Shown piece after piece: positions 8,728 through 18,341 of a stretch of DNA of 64,000 nucleotides. This DNA is from Acanthamoeba sp. SK_2022b (taxonomy: Eukaryota > Discosea > Longamoebia > Acanthamoebidae). Numbering within the stretch: position 1 is the stretch's first letter; every line of letters starts with the position of its first letter. The stretch is taken from contig JANDJZ010000009.1 in NCBI GenBank assembly GCA_027943245.1, positions 1 to 64,000 on the forward strand. Reading direction: 5' to 3'. A program made the position numbers and the translations under genes. The notes beneath the pieces are model-generated. The model searched no databases and had not been told where the DNA came from. It saw nothing but the letters and a program-made list of their open reading frames with translations.

Positions 8728-9587
8728 CAGCGGCCTCCGGTTTGCGAATGCGCCACGCGGCGCCGGGACGCCAGCAGGCCGTGTTTCGGCGCGAAGAAGA
8801 ACGCCGCCAGGAACACCAGCGTTTGCAGGGTGACAATCACGCCCCCGGTGGCACCGTCGAGGAAGAAACTCAGGTAGGCGCCGACGCCGCTGGTCAGCGA
8901 ACCGATGATGATGGCGATGATCACCAGCCGGCTGAAGCGATCGGTCAGCAGGTAGGCGGTGGCGCCCGGCGTGATCACCATGGCGATCACCAAAATGGCG
9001 CCGACGGTTTGCAGCGCGGCGACGGTGCAGGCGCTAAGCAGGGTGAAGAACAGGATCTTCAGCTTTAGCGGCGACAGGCCGATCGACACCGCGTGGCTTT
9101 CGTCGAAGAACACCGCCAGCAGGTCTTTCCACACCAGGCACAGGATCAGCAGCGAAACGCCGATGATGATTTCCACCTGCAGCACGTCTTCGTCGGCGAT
9201 GCCGAGGATATTGCCGAAGATGATCGACTGTACGTTGACCGAGGTGGGGTTGAGCGACACGATCAGCAGGCCGACGGCGAAGAAGGTGGAGAAGATAAAG
9301 CCGATGATGGCGTCTTCGCGCAGCCGGGTGATGTGGCGCACCAGCGTCATCGCCAGCGCCGCCAGCATGCCGGTGAAAAAGGCGCCGGCGGCGTAGGGCA
9401 GGCCGAGGGCGTAGGCGCCGGCTACGCCGGGCACCACTGAGTGCGACAGCGCGTCGCCCATCAGCGACCACCCTTTCAACATCAGGTAGGCGGAGAGGAA
9501 CGCGCAGGCGGCGCCGACGATGGCGCTGACCCAGATGGCTTTCACCATGTAGTTATAACTGAAAGGTTGCAGCAGAAGGTCCAGCAT
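8727..9587 (-). CDS. sitC: Manganese/iron ABC transporter permease SitC (YfeC)
   Basis: A 286-residue ABC-3 permease, paralogous to SitD. The KGWSLMGDALSHSVVPG segment is near residue 40, and hydrophobic helices cover most of the chain. The end of sitB and the start of sitC share base 9587, and sitC likewise shares 8727 with sitD: a tightly packed, translationally coupled operon. Homology is to Yersinia YfeC and Salmonella SitC. Confidence 0.93.
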   Translation of the reverse strand: MLDLLLQPFSYNYMVKAIWVSAIVGAACAFLSAYLMLKGWSLMGDALSHSVVPGVAGAYALGLPYAAGAFFTGMLAALAMTLVRHITRLREDAIIGFIFSTFFAVGLLIVSLNPTSVNVQSIIFGNILGIADEDVLQVEIIIGVSLLILCLVWKDLLAVFFDESHAVSIGLSPLKLKILFFTLLSACTVAALQTVGAILVIAMVITPGATAYLLTDRFSRLVIIAIIIGSLTSGVGAYLSFFLDGATGGVIVTLQTLVFLAAFFFAPKHGLLASRRRVAHSQTGGR

Positions 9588-10477
9588 CAGGATTGTTTCT
9601 CCCTGGCCTGGCTGTTGGCCGGCGGATCGCTCTTGGTGTGGCCGTAGAACACTGCGGGGCGTTCATCGTCGGTCAACACCGTAACGGTGCGCGGATCGTT
9701 GTCGTCGTGCAGATCCGGGCCGGAGAGGTTGATATGGCGCAGCACGCCGCCGAACGCCTGTTCCAGGTTGCTCTGGGTGAAGGTGGTCTCGGTCGGGCCG
9801 GCGGCCAGCACCGTGCGGTTGATGAGGATCACCCGATCGCAAAACTCCGGCACGCTGCCGAGGTTATGGGTGGAGACCAGGATCAGGTGCCCCTCGTCGC
9901 GCAGCGCGCGCAGCAGCTCGATAATGGCGTTCTCGGTTTTTACATCCACGCCGGTGAACGGCTCGTCCAGCAGCAGTACCGTGCCCTGTTGCGCCAGCGC
10001 GCGCGCCAGAAACACGCGTTTTTTCTGGCCGCCGGACAGCTCGCCGATCTGCCGGCTGCGCAGCTCGCTCAGGCCGACGCGTTCCAGCGCCTTGTCGACC
10101 CGCAGCCGGTCTTCGCGCGACGGGATGCGCAGGAAGTTCATCTTGCCGTAACGGCCCATCATCACCACGTCTTCCACCAGCACCGGGAAGTTCCAGTCGA
10201 CGTCTTCGGTCTGCGGCACGTAGGCGATCAGGTTTTTTTTCAGCGCGTCCGCCACCGGTTTGTCGCTCAGCGACACCTGGCCGGCAGTGGGCCTGACCAG
10301 GCCCATGATGCTTTTGAACAACGTCGATTTGCCGCTGCCGTTGACGCCGACCAGCGCACAGATCGAACCGCCGCTCAGGGTAAAGCTGGCGTTATGAATG
10401 GCGGTGTGCCCGTTGTTGTAGGTTACGGTGACGTCGTCCACGTTCAATTCAGGGCGGACAAACGGTTCATGGGTCAT
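9587..10477 (-). CDS. sitB: Manganese/iron ABC transporter ATP-binding protein SitB (YfeB)
   Basis: A 296-residue ABC ATPase. Walker A is [10 protein letters not shown] (near residue 43), the signature [15 protein letters not shown] and Walker [13 protein letters not shown] are intact, and the switch His is in VSTHNLG. It powers import through SitC/SitD. It overlaps sitA by four bases (10474-10477). The C-terminal tail after about residue 255 is hydrophilic and longer than in minimal ATPases. Confidence 0.94.
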   Translation of the reverse strand: MTHEPFVRPELNVDDVTVTYNNGHTAIHNASFTLSGGSICALVGVNGSGKSTLFKSIMGLVRPTAGQVSLSDKPVADALKKNLIAYVPQTEDVDWNFPVLVEDVVMMGRYGKMNFLRIPSREDRLRVDKALERVGLSELRSRQIGELSGGQKKRVFLARALAQQGTVLLLDEPFTGVDVKTENAIIELLRALRDEGHLILVSTHNLGSVPEFCDRVILINRTVLAAGPTETTFTQSNLEQAFGGVLRHINLSGPDLHDDNDPRTVTVLTDDERPAVFYGHTKSDPPANSQAREKQS

Positions 10478-11418
10478 TGATCGAATCCTTTGGCGATGGT
10501 TTGCACGGTGGTGTTGAGCAGGTCGATATAGGTCGGCACCGGGCCATCGCGGGTGGACAGCGAATCCACATACAGCACGCCGCCGTATTTGGCGCCGGTC
10601 TCTTTCGCCACCTGCTTGGCCGGCTTGTCGGAAATGGTGCTCTCGCTGAACACCACCGGAATATGGTGGGCGCGCACCGCATCGATCACCCGGCGCACCT
10701 GCTGCGGCGAGCCTTGCTCATCGGCGTTGATCGGCCAAAGATAAACTTCTTTCAGCTGGTAGTCCTGCGCCAGATAGCTGAAGGCGCCTTCGCTGGTCAC
10801 CAGCCAACGCTGTGCGGCAGGAATGCGCGCCAGGCGTTCGCGCAGCGGGGCGTCCAGCGCGCCGATCTTCTCTGCGTAGGCCTTGGCGTTGCGGTTGTAG
10901 GTTTCTGCATGGGCCGGATCGTGCTCTACCAGCGCCTTACGGATGTTCTCGATGTACACCAGCGCGTTGCTCGGCGACATCCAGGCATGCGGGTTCGGGT
11001 TGCCGTTATACGGCCCTTCGCGGATCGGCAGTGGGGTGATGCCTTCGGTCACGACCGCCGCCGGCACCTGCTTGATGTTCTCGAAGAAGCGCTGGAACCA
11101 GCGTTCCAGGTTCATGCCGTTCCACAGGATCAGATCGGCGTGCTGCGCCTTGACGATGTCGCGCGGGGTAGGTTGATAGTCGTGGATCTCGGCACCCGGT
11201 TTGGTGATGGATTCTACCACGGCGGCGTCACCCGCCACGTTCTGGGCGATGTCCTGAATGATGGTAAAGGTGGTCACCACGCGCAGCTTCTTTTCCGCCA
11301 GCGCGTGTGGGCTGGCCATAGCGGCGCCGAGCAGCAGGCAGGCGAGCGTGAAAGGGCGTAACAGTGCGGCAGCGCGGGGAAGGCGACTACGGCGAAAAGC
11401 GCAACTTATCAATGGCAT
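10474..11418 (-). CDS. sitA: Manganese/iron-binding periplasmic protein SitA (YfeA)
   Basis: A 314-residue cluster A-I (ZnuA/PsaA-type) solute-binding protein with a long N-terminal signal (hydrophobic [17 protein letters not shown], cleavage near HALAEK). Candidate metal ligands are His in AEIHDYQPT, His in [10 protein letters not shown], a Glu in FSESTISD and Asp in VLYVDSLS, matching the family's H-H-E-D set. AGGAG precedes the ATG. It is the first gene of sitABCD, behind a Fur-box-like sequence. Confidence 0.94.
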   Translation of the reverse strand: MPLISCAFRRSRLPRAAALLRPFTLACLLLGAAMASPHALAEKKLRVVTTFTIIQDIAQNVAGDAAVVESITKPGAEIHDYQPTPRDIVKAQHADLILWNGMNLERWFQRFFENIKQVPAAVVTEGITPLPIREGPYNGNPNPHAWMSPSNALVYIENIRKALVEHDPAHAETYNRNAKAYAEKIGALDAPLRERLARIPAAQRWLVTSEGAFSYLAQDYQLKEVYLWPINADEQGSPQQVRRVIDAVRAHHIPVVFSESTISDKPAKQVAKETGAKYGGVLYVDSLSTRDGPVPTYIDLLNTTVQTIAKGFDQ

Positions 11419-11440
11419 GATGACGTCTCCTGGTTCAAAT

Positions 11441-11459
11441 GAAAATGATTATCAATATC
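11441..11459. promoter_or_regulatory. Fur box upstream of sitA
   Basis: GAAAATGATTATCAATATC matches the 19-bp Fur consensus GATAATGATAATCATTATC at 16 positions. It is 23 bp upstream of the sitA start. sit/yfe operons are known to be repressed by Fur with iron; MntR control is also common but I did not identify an MntR site. Confidence 0.8.
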
Positions 11460-11549
11460 AATTGAAGCGAAGTCAAGCGTCACTTGCCCACCGCCGGCGG
11501 GGTATTTCTCCAACTGAAAAAATAATACCGTCCGGGGAGTTATAGCATT

Positions 11550-11849
11550 TTATGTATCAGTATGTAACCGCTGAAGGTAGTCCTTACAGCTGCATATAGT
11601 CACCTCAGGCTGTTTTCCCAAAGCCAACTGCCCGAACCCCTGCGCCAGCCGCTGTACATCCTCTTGATCCAGCACGGTTATAAACGCAAAACTGTTGCTG
11701 CCGAGTTCGTGGTGAACGCCATTCTCGTCTGTCACCGACGTGACAAAACCCTCCCGCGTCAATTGCCCGGTCAGCTTCGCCAGGTCGGTCAATCCTTCTT
11801 CCTGATAGCGAAAAGTCACCACAAAGCAGCTTGTTGCAGATTGACTCAT
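11550..11849 (-). CDS. GhoS-like protein (type V antitoxin-type endoribonuclease), orphan
   Basis: 99 residues. It lines up with E. coli GhoS through FVVTFRY, a hydrophobic/charged helix, the DENGVHHELGSNSFAFIT segment (GhoS has DEYGIPRQLNENSFAITT) and a C-terminal ISxxDYLQRL-type end. GhoS is a small ferredoxin-fold RNase that destroys the mRNA of the membrane toxin GhoT. No short hydrophobic GhoT-type gene follows: the next gene downstream is sitA, starting at 11418 behind its own promoter. An alternative is an unrelated small regulator sharing this fold. Confidence 0.6.
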   Translation of the reverse strand: MSQSATSCFVVTFRYQEEGLTDLAKLTGQLTREGFVTSVTDENGVHHELGSNSFAFITVLDQEDVQRLAQGFGQLALGKQPEVTICSCKDYLQRLHTDT

Positions 11850-11958
11850 AAATCACCTCTTGGTATATGGATAGCTTGAGATTAGTCCAAAAAATTACTG
11901 CAGGTGTCCTTACAAGTTGTATATGCTACGCAACTCATTGAAAGGAGTGAGGGATTCT

Positions 11959-12624
11959 GTGAAAACAAAAATAGGTTGCCTTACGGCAATTTTACTTTTG
12001 TCGGGGTGCGCCAAAGACCCGCAAACGGCAAGCAATATTTCAGGCAGTGGCACAACGCGCGGCGGTTGGTTAAAACCCCCTCCGCAGGCACCGGTAAACC
12101 GCACAGGCACGCCGGTTGTTTATAACGATTACATTCGTCAGGCCGCCAGCAACTATGGCGTCGACGAAACGCTGATTAAAGCGATTATTCAGGTGGAGTC
12201 CGGGTTTAACCCGAACGTGGTCAGCACCTCGAACGCAGTGGGATTGATGCAGCTTAAGGCTTCTACCGCCGGCCGCGACGCCTATCGCATGAAAGGACGA
12301 AGCGGGCAACCCAGCTCGCGAGAGCTGAAGGATCCGGCGGTCAATATTGATCTGGGAACGGCCTATATCAATATTCTTCAAAGCCAGCAGCTAGCCGGGA
12401 TCAACAACCCACAGACTTTGCGTTATGCCACCATCGTTTCGTACGTGAACGGGGCGGGCGCCATGTTGCGCACCTTCTCCTCGGACAAGCGCGTGGCGGT
12501 CAATCGCATCAATCAGATGAGCCCGGATGAGTTTTATCAGCACATCCAGAAAAAGCACCCGGCACCGCAGGCGCCGCGCTATTTGTGGAAGGTGACCACC
12601 GCTTATCAGGCGATGTCGCCGTAG
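11959..12624 (+). CDS. emtA: Endo-type membrane-bound lytic murein transglycosylase EmtA (MltE)
   Basis: A lipoprotein of 221 residues that cuts glycan strands of peptidoglycan internally, forming 1,6-anhydro-MurNAc. The GTG at 11959 is favoured: AAGGAG lies eleven bases upstream, and the product begins directly with a lipoprotein signal ending in LLLSGC (lipid-bearing Cys17). An upstream in-frame ATG at 11917 would add 14 charged residues. The SLT domain shows the catalytic Glu in IIQVESGFNPN (about Glu80), then SNAVGLMQLKAST and the C-terminal HPAPQAPRY motif shared with E. coli. Confidence 0.93.
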   Translation: MKTKIGCLTAILLLSGCAKDPQTASNISGSGTTRGGWLKPPPQAPVNRTGTPVVYNDYIRQAASNYGVDETLIKAIIQVESGFNPNVVSTSNAVGLMQLKASTAGRDAYRMKGRSGQPSSRELKDPAVNIDLGTAYINILQSQQLAGINNPQTLRYATIVSYVNGAGAMLRTFSSDKRVAVNRINQMSPDEFYQHIQKKHPAPQAPRYLWKVTTAYQAMSP

Positions 12625-12640
12625 CCTCCCATCCTTCTTC

Positions 12641-12672
12641 AAATCGGCCGCTGAACGCGGCCGATTTTGTTT
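12641..12672 (+). terminator. emtA terminator
   Basis: AAATCGGCCGC (12641-12651) and GCGGCCGATTT (12657-12667) form a perfect 11-bp stem with a five-base loop, followed by a T-rich run. Confidence 0.85.
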
Positions 12673-12933
12673 CCGGCGCCGTTCCAGTGCGCGACCTACT
12701 TCTCATTTTTCGTTATTTCCTCGCTGCTTATCGGAAAAACCGCACAAAAAGTTAAATTTACGTTAGCAGATAAATCTTTACGTTCATTCAATAAGTTACC
12801 GGTAACATTTTTGCTTTTGCACGCATTGTGACCTTCAATAAATATACAAATAAGTAACAAATTATTTTAAAAACCCGTATCGATCGCAAGGTTGCGGTTA
12901 AATAGTTGTGACTATCTTTGGATGGAATGTGAC
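12673..12933. other. AT-rich promoter region of the gluconate-type dehydrogenase operon
   Basis: About 260 bp, clearly poorer in GC than the flanking genes. It must hold the promoter of the downstream operon. I recognise no specific operator or small gene in it. Confidence 0.5.
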
Positions 12934-13659
12934 ATGTCGAACCATAAAACCAACAATTCGCGGCGCGATTTCTTGTTGAAATCGATGACCTTAATTCCTG
13001 CGGCGGTAATTGGTGGCAGCGGCGTTGGCGCGCTGACGGCACCGACACCGGCGGTCGCGGCCTCGAACACCACAACGCAGAACGATTACCAACCGACCTT
13101 TTTCACCCCGGAAGAGTGGGCCTTCATCAAGGCCGCCGTCGCGCGCCTGATCCCGGCCGATGAACGCGGCCCCGGCGCACTGGAAGCCGGCGTGCCGGAG
13201 TTTATCGATCGCCAGATGAATACCCCGTACGCCACCGGCTCCATCTGGTACATGCAGGGGCCGTTCAACCCCGATGTGCCGAAGGAGATGGGCTATCAGC
13301 TGTCGCTGGTGCCCAAACAAATCTACAACCTCGGCATCAGTGACGCCGACGCCTACAGCAAGAAAACCGCCGGCAAGCCTTTCGCCGAACTGGATGGCGC
13401 GCAGCAAGACGCCATGCTGCAAAAGTTCGAGTCCGGCGAGGCGGAGTTCCAGCAGCTGCCGTCGAAACTGTTCTTCTCCTATCTGCTGCAAAACACCCGC
13501 GAAGGTTTCTTCAGCGATCCTATCCATGGCGGCAACAAAGACATGGTGGGTTGGAAGCTGATTAATTTTCCGGGCGCGCGCGCTGATTTTATGGACTGGG
13601 TTGAGCGAGGGGAGCGTTATCCCTTCCCGCCGGTCTCGATTCGTGGGGAGAGGGGCTAA
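12934..13659 (+). CDS. Gluconate 2-dehydrogenase subunit 3 family protein (Tat-exported small subunit)
   Basis: 241 residues from the ATG at 12934. This start places a twin-arginine signal ([11 protein letters not shown]) near the N terminus, followed by an Ala-rich region with a cleavage point near AVAAS. Subunit-3 proteins of FAD-dependent dehydrogenases escort the folded FAD subunit through the Tat system, because that subunit has no signal of its own. The stop is two bases before the start of the FAD subunit, so the genes form one operon. Confidence 0.88.
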   Translation: MSNHKTNNSRRDFLLKSMTLIPAAVIGGSGVGALTAPTPAVAASNTTTQNDYQPTFFTPEEWAFIKAAVARLIPADERGPGALEAGVPEFIDRQMNTPYATGSIWYMQGPFNPDVPKEMGYQLSLVPKQIYNLGISDADAYSKKTAGKPFAELDGAQQDAMLQKFESGEAEFQQLPSKLFFSYLLQNTREGFFSDPIHGGNKDMVGWKLINFPGARADFMDWVERGERYPFPPVSIRGERG

Positions 13660-13661
13660 TC

Positions 13662-15443
13662 ATGGCAACGGTAATGAAAAAAGTAGATGCGGTGATCGTC
13701 GGCTTCGGCTGGGTGGGCGCGATCATGGCCAAAGAGCTGACCGAGGCCGGCCTCAACGTGGTGGCGCTGGAGCGCGGCCCGATGCGCGACACCTATCCGG
13801 ACGGGTCTTATCCGCAGGTGATCGATGAGCTGACCTATAACATCCGCCGCAAGCTGTTCCAGGATCTGTCGAAAAGCACCGTCACCATTCGTCACAACAG
13901 CAGCCAGACCGCGGTGCCTTACCGCCAACTGGCGGCGTTCCTGCCGGGCACCGGCGTCGGCGGCGCCGGCCTGCACTGGTCGGGCGTGCATTTCCGCGTC
14001 GATCCGATCGAACTGCGCATGCGCAGCCACTATGAAGAGCGCTACGGCAAAAACTTCATTCCGAAGGACATGACCATCCAGGACTTCGGCGTGACCTACG
14101 ACGAACTGGAACCGTTCTTCGACAAAGCGGAGAAAGTGTTCGGCACCTCCGGCACCGCCTGGACCATCAAAGGGCAGAAAGTGGCGCAGAAGGGCGGCAA
14201 CCGCTTTGCTGCAGATCGCTCCAGCGACTTCCCGCTGCCGGCGCAGAAAAATACCTACTCCGCCCAGCTGTTCGAGAAAGCGGCGCTGGAGGTGGGTTAC
14301 CACCCTTACAACCTGCCGTCCGCCAACACCTCGGACTCTTACACCAACCCGTACGGCGCGCAGATGGGCCCGTGCAACTTCTGTGGTTTCTGCAGCGGCT
14401 ACGCCTGCTACATGTATTCCAAAGCTTCGCCGAACGTCAACATTCTGCCGGCGCTGCGCATGGAAAAACGCTTCGAGCTGCGCACCAACGCCAACGTGCT
14501 GAAGGTCAACCTGACCGACGACAAGTCCCGCGCCACCGGCGTGAACTACGTCGATGCGCAGGGCCGCGAGATTGAACAGCCAGCCGATCTGGTGATCCTG
14601 GGCGCGTTCCAGTTCCACAACGTGCACCTGATGCTGCTGTCCGGCATCGGCAAGCCTTACGATCCGGTGACCGGCGAAGGCGTGGTCGGGCGCAACTTCG
14701 CCTACCAGAACATGACCACCATCAAGGCGTTCTTCGATAAAGACGTGTTTACCAACCCGTTCATCGGCGCCGGCGGCAACGGCGTGGGCGTGGACGACTT
14801 CAACGCCGATAACTTCGACCACGCTAAAGAAGGCTTCGTCGGCGGTTCGCCGTTCTGGGTCAACCAGGCGGGCACCAAGCCGATCTCCGGCCTGCCGACC
14901 CCTCCGGGCACCCCGGCCTGGGGCAGCAAGTGGAAAGCGGCGGTGGCGGATGCCTACACCCACCACGTTTCGATGGACGCCCACGGCGCGCACCAGTCGT
15001 ACCGCAATAACTATCTGGATCTCGATCCCAACTACAAGAACGTCTTTGGCCAGCCGCTGCTGCGCATGACGTTCGACTGGCAGGAAAACGACATCAAGAT
15101 GGCGCAGTTCATGTACGACAAGATGGCGCCGATCGCCAAGGCGATGAACCCGAAACTGATCGCCGGCAGCCCGAAAAACGCCAACAGTCACTTCGATACC
15201 ACCAGCTACCAGACCACCCACATGAACGGCGGCGCGGTAATGGGGGAAGATCCGAAGACCAGCGCGGTCAACCGCTATCTGCAGAGCTGGGACGTACACA
15301 ACGTGTTCTCGATCGGTGCCTCGGCCTTCCCGCAGGGGCTGGGCTACAACCCGACCGGCACCGTGGCGGCGCTGGCTTACTGGTCTGCCCGCGCTATTCG
15401 CGAGCAGTATCTGAAAAACCCAGGCCCATTGGTGCAGGCATAA
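13662..15443 (+). CDS. GMC-type FAD subunit of membrane-bound gluconate (or keto-gluconate) dehydrogenase
   Basis: 593 residues. The N-terminal dinucleotide fold is VGFGWVGAIMAKELTEAG with the acid end LERG; a GTGVGGAGLHWSG motif near residue 108 fits GMC oxidoreductases. The cluster CNFCGFCSGYAC (Cys238, 241, 244 and 249) may bind an iron-sulfur centre as in FAD-glucose dehydrogenase. The C-terminal segment NVFSIGASAFPQGLGYNPTGT is family-typical. It oxidises a sugar acid in the periplasm and passes electrons to the cytochrome subunit. Gluconate to 2-ketogluconate is most likely; 2-ketogluconate or sorbitol cannot be excluded from sequence. Confidence 0.88.
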   Translation: MATVMKKVDAVIVGFGWVGAIMAKELTEAGLNVVALERGPMRDTYPDGSYPQVIDELTYNIRRKLFQDLSKSTVTIRHNSSQTAVPYRQLAAFLPGTGVGGAGLHWSGVHFRVDPIELRMRSHYEERYGKNFIPKDMTIQDFGVTYDELEPFFDKAEKVFGTSGTAWTIKGQKVAQKGGNRFAADRSSDFPLPAQKNTYSAQLFEKAALEVGYHPYNLPSANTSDSYTNPYGAQMGPCNFCGFCSGYACYMYSKASPNVNILPALRMEKRFELRTNANVLKVNLTDDKSRATGVNYVDAQGREIEQPADLVILGAFQFHNVHLMLLSGIGKPYDPVTGEGVVGRNFAYQNMTTIKAFFDKDVFTNPFIGAGGNGVGVDDFNADNFDHAKEGFVGGSPFWVNQAGTKPISGLPTPPGTPAWGSKWKAAVADAYTHHVSMDAHGAHQSYRNNYLDLDPNYKNVFGQPLLRMTFDWQENDIKMAQFMYDKMAPIAKAMNPKLIAGSPKNANSHFDTTSYQTTHMNGGAVMGEDPKTSAVNRYLQSWDVHNVFSIGASAFPQGLGYNPTGTVAALAYWSARAIREQYLKNPGPLVQA

Positions 15444-15455
15444 GGACGGCGAACG

Positions 15456-16793
15456 ATGAAAGCATTTGTACCGGCACTGGTTCTCAGTGCAGTGAGTTTT
15501 TCCGTTTGGGCGCAGGACGCCACCGTCAGCAGCGAGCTTATCAAGCGCGGTGAATACCTGGCGCGCGCCGGCGACTGCGTGGCCTGCCACACCGACGGCA
15601 AGAGCGGCAAAACCTTCGCCGGCGGTCTGGCGATGGAGACGCCGATCGGCACCATTTACTCCACCAACATCACGCCGGACAAGAAAACCGGCATCGGCGA
15701 TTACAGCTTCGAGGATTTCGACAACGCGGTGCGTAAGGGCGTAGCCAAAAACGGCAGCACCCTGTACCCAGCGATGCCGTACCCGTCGTTCGCGCTGGTG
15801 AAAGAGGAAGACATGCGCGCCATGTATGCCTATTTCATGCACGGCGTGCAGCCGGTGGAGCAGGCCAACAAGGATTCCGACATCCCGTGGCCGCTGTCGA
15901 TGCGCTGGCCGCTGAGCATCTGGCGCGGCATGTTTGCGCCGTCGCCGGCGGACTTCGTGGCTGACGCCAAAGCCGATCCGGTGATTGAACGCGGTCGTTA
16001 TCTGGTGGAAGGCCTGGGCCACTGCGGCGCTTGCCATACCCCGCGCAGCATCACCATGCAGGAAAAAGCGTTGAGCAACAGCGAAAGCGACGACTATCTG
16101 TCCGGCAGCAACGCGCCGATCGACGGCTGGGTGGCTTCCAGCTTGCGCAGCGACCGTAAGGATGGCCTGGGCAGCTGGAGCGAAGCCGAGCTGACCGAGT
16201 TCCTGAAAACCGGCCGTAACGACAAGGCGATCGTGTTTGGCGGCATGAGCGACGTGGTGGAGCACAGCCTGCAATACCTGAGCGACGACGATCTGACCGC
16301 CATCGCACGCTACCTGAAATCGCTGCCGCCGAAAGACGGCAAGCAGCAGGCGGCGCCGGTCGAAGACAGCGTGGCCAAGGATCTGTGGCGCGGCGACGAC
16401 AGCAAGCCCGGCGCGGCGCTGTATGTCGATAACTGCGCGGCCTGCCACCGCACCGACGGCGTGGGCTACAAGCGCGCCTTCCCGTCGCTGAAGGGCAACC
16501 CGGTGGTGCAGACCGAGGACGCGACCTCACTGATCCACATCGTGCTGACCGGCAACACTACGCCGGCGGTGCAGGGGGCGGTGTCCAACATCACCATGCC
16601 GCCGTTCGGCTGGCGTTTGAACGATCAGCAGGTGGCGGACGTGGTGAACTTCATCCGTACCAGCTGGGGCAACAGCGCCAAACCGGTGAGCGCCTCCGAC
16701 GTGGCCGACGTGCGTAAAGACCGCTCGATGATCCGCGACGAGAAGGAGATGGGCAGCGCCGAGGTGCCGGACCATCCGGACGCGAAGAAGTAA
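15456..16793 (+). CDS. Tri-haem cytochrome c subunit of the gluconate-type dehydrogenase
   Basis: 445 residues with a Sec signal (MKAFVPALVLSAVSFSVWAQ). Three CxxCH haem sites are intact: CVACH at 41-45, CGACH at 190-194 and CAACH at 327-331. It takes electrons from the FAD subunit and should hand them to ubiquinone at the periplasmic face of the inner membrane. It is the last gene of the three-gene operon, 12 bases after the FAD subunit and followed by a terminator. Length and haem spacing fit the alcohol/gluconate dehydrogenase cytochrome family. Confidence 0.92.
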   Translation: MKAFVPALVLSAVSFSVWAQDATVSSELIKRGEYLARAGDCVACHTDGKSGKTFAGGLAMETPIGTIYSTNITPDKKTGIGDYSFEDFDNAVRKGVAKNGSTLYPAMPYPSFALVKEEDMRAMYAYFMHGVQPVEQANKDSDIPWPLSMRWPLSIWRGMFAPSPADFVADAKADPVIERGRYLVEGLGHCGACHTPRSITMQEKALSNSESDDYLSGSNAPIDGWVASSLRSDRKDGLGSWSEAELTEFLKTGRNDKAIVFGGMSDVVEHSLQYLSDDDLTAIARYLKSLPPKDGKQQAAPVEDSVAKDLWRGDDSKPGAALYVDNCAACHRTDGVGYKRAFPSLKGNPVVQTEDATSLIHIVLTGNTTPAVQGAVSNITMPPFGWRLNDQQVADVVNFIRTSWGNSAKPVSASDVADVRKDRSMIRDEKEMGSAEVPDHPDAKK

Positions 16794-16800
16794 ACCGCTT

Positions 16801-16830
16801 AAGGGCTCCGCAAGGGGCCCTTAGTTTTTT
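16801..16830 (+). terminator. Terminator of the gluconate-type dehydrogenase operon
   Basis: AAGGGC at 16801-16806 pairs with GCCCTT at 16817-16822 (stem extended by CC/GG) and a run of six T follows at 16825-16830. Confidence 0.85.
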
Positions 16831-17050
16831 CTGTGCATGCCGGTTTTTTCAGCATTCCCTGTTCGCAAATTGCCCGTTCGGCCGATAAAACATAGACCCG
16901 CAGGGGATTTTTCATTATCCTTTGCCGTCCTTTCATCAGGCGTAAGTATGAAATATCGCTTTAATTCACTGATTACTATTAAAAAGTTCGCGGAGAAGGA
17001 TATCCCGTTAGGCGCAATCGTTGGCGCCGCAGATTAAGGTAGACTGTCTC

Positions 17051-18334
17051 ATGAGTACGATTTCTCCCGATTCAGGCACGCTGACGGCCGCTCAGCCAGC
17101 CAAATGGAACAAAACCGACACCGTCTGGATGTTCGGCCTTTATGCCACCGCGGTGGGTGCCGGCACGCTGTTCTTGCCGATCAACGCCGGTTTGAACGGC
17201 CCGCTGGTGCTGCTGTTGATGGCGCTGTTCGCTTTCCCGCTGACCTATTTGCCGCACCGCGCGCTCAGCCGCTTCGTGCTGTCCGGCTCCAGCCGCGACG
17301 GCAATATTCACGATGTGGTGGTGGAACACTTCGGCGTGCTGGCCGGCAAAATCATCATGATGCTGTATCTGATGGCGTTCTTCCCGATCGTGCTGGTGTA
17401 CAGCATTTCGATCACCAACGCGCTGGACAGCTTCCTGATCCATCAGTTCCACGTGGCGCCGCTGCCGCGCATCTGGCTGAGTCTGGCGGTAGTGGTGGTG
17501 CTCAATCTGGTGCTGCTGCGCGGCAAAGACAGCATCGTGGCGGCGATGGGCATGCTGGTGTTCCCGCTGCTGGTGTTCCTGATGGGCATTTCGCTGTACC
17601 TGATGCCGAGCTGGAATACCGCCAACTTCGTTAATGGCCTGGCCGCCACCCGCTTCGACACGCCGGGGCTGTGGCATTCGCTGTGGCTGGCGATGCCGGT
17701 GATGGTGTTCTCCTTCAGCCATGCGCCGATCATCTCTTCCTTCGCCTCGACGCAGAAGAGCCTGTATGGCGATAAGGCGGAACGCCGCTGCGCGCGCATC
17801 ATGCGCTACAGCTATGTGCTGATCTGCGTCACCGTGCTGTTTTTCGTGTTCAGCTGCGTGCTGAGCCTGTCCCATGAAGACATGCAGCAGGCGAAAGACC
17901 AGAACATCACGGTGCTGACCACGCTGGCCAACAAGTTCTCCAACCCGCTGATCGCCTATCTCGGCCCGGTGATGGCGATGTTGGCAATGGCCAAATCCTA
18001 TCTCGGCACCTCGCTGGGGGTGACGGAAGGGGCGACCAGCCTGATCGACGGCGTCACGCGCGCGGTCGGCAAGCCGCTCAGTTCGCGTATGACGCACCGC
18101 ATCTCGGCGGTGTCGCTGTTCCTGCTCACCTGGGCGGCGACGGTGTGGAACCCCAGTGCGCTGCACATCATTGAAACCATCAGCGGCCCGCTGATTGCCG
18201 CCATCCTGTTCATTCTGCCGATGTACGCGGTGCGCGCGGTGCCGGCAATGCGTAAATACCGAGCGGCGAGCAACGTATTCGTACTGGTGATGGGCCTGAT
18301 TGCGCTGTCGGCGCTGATCTACGGCCTGGTGTGA
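17051..18334 (+). CDS. HAAAP-family serine/threonine-type transporter
   Basis: 427 residues from ATG 17051, about eleven membrane helices. It resembles the SdaC/TdcC branch of the hydroxy/aromatic amino acid permeases: KTDTVWMFGLYATAVGAGTLF near the N terminus, GNIHDVVVEHFG, MVFSFSHAPIISSF, and a C-terminal LPMYAVRAVPAMRKYR like that of TdcC. It should import serine or threonine with protons, but the exact substrate cannot be read from sequence. A 29-codon open frame ends 13 bases upstream. Confidence 0.85.
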   Translation: MSTISPDSGTLTAAQPAKWNKTDTVWMFGLYATAVGAGTLFLPINAGLNGPLVLLLMALFAFPLTYLPHRALSRFVLSGSSRDGNIHDVVVEHFGVLAGKIIMMLYLMAFFPIVLVYSISITNALDSFLIHQFHVAPLPRIWLSLAVVVVLNLVLLRGKDSIVAAMGMLVFPLLVFLMGISLYLMPSWNTANFVNGLAATRFDTPGLWHSLWLAMPVMVFSFSHAPIISSFASTQKSLYGDKAERRCARIMRYSYVLICVTVLFFVFSCVLSLSHEDMQQAKDQNITVLTTLANKFSNPLIAYLGPVMAMLAMAKSYLGTSLGVTEGATSLIDGVTRAVGKPLSSRMTHRISAVSLFLLTWAATVWNPSALHIIETISGPLIAAILFILPMYAVRAVPAMRKYRAASNVFVLVMGLIALSALIYGLV

Positions 18335-18341
18335 TCCTCAG

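Noticed and set aside
11419..11549. ghoT toxin partner after the GhoS-like gene
   Set aside because: The 131 bp hold the sitA promoter and Fur box and no short hydrophobic frame with a ribosome site.
13656..16448. 930-residue minus-strand open frame opposite the dehydrogenase operon
   Set aside because: It mirrors the codon pattern of three well-supported plus-strand genes in GC-rich DNA; its composition (His, Gln, Arg, Val, Ala-rich) is typical of antisense frames.
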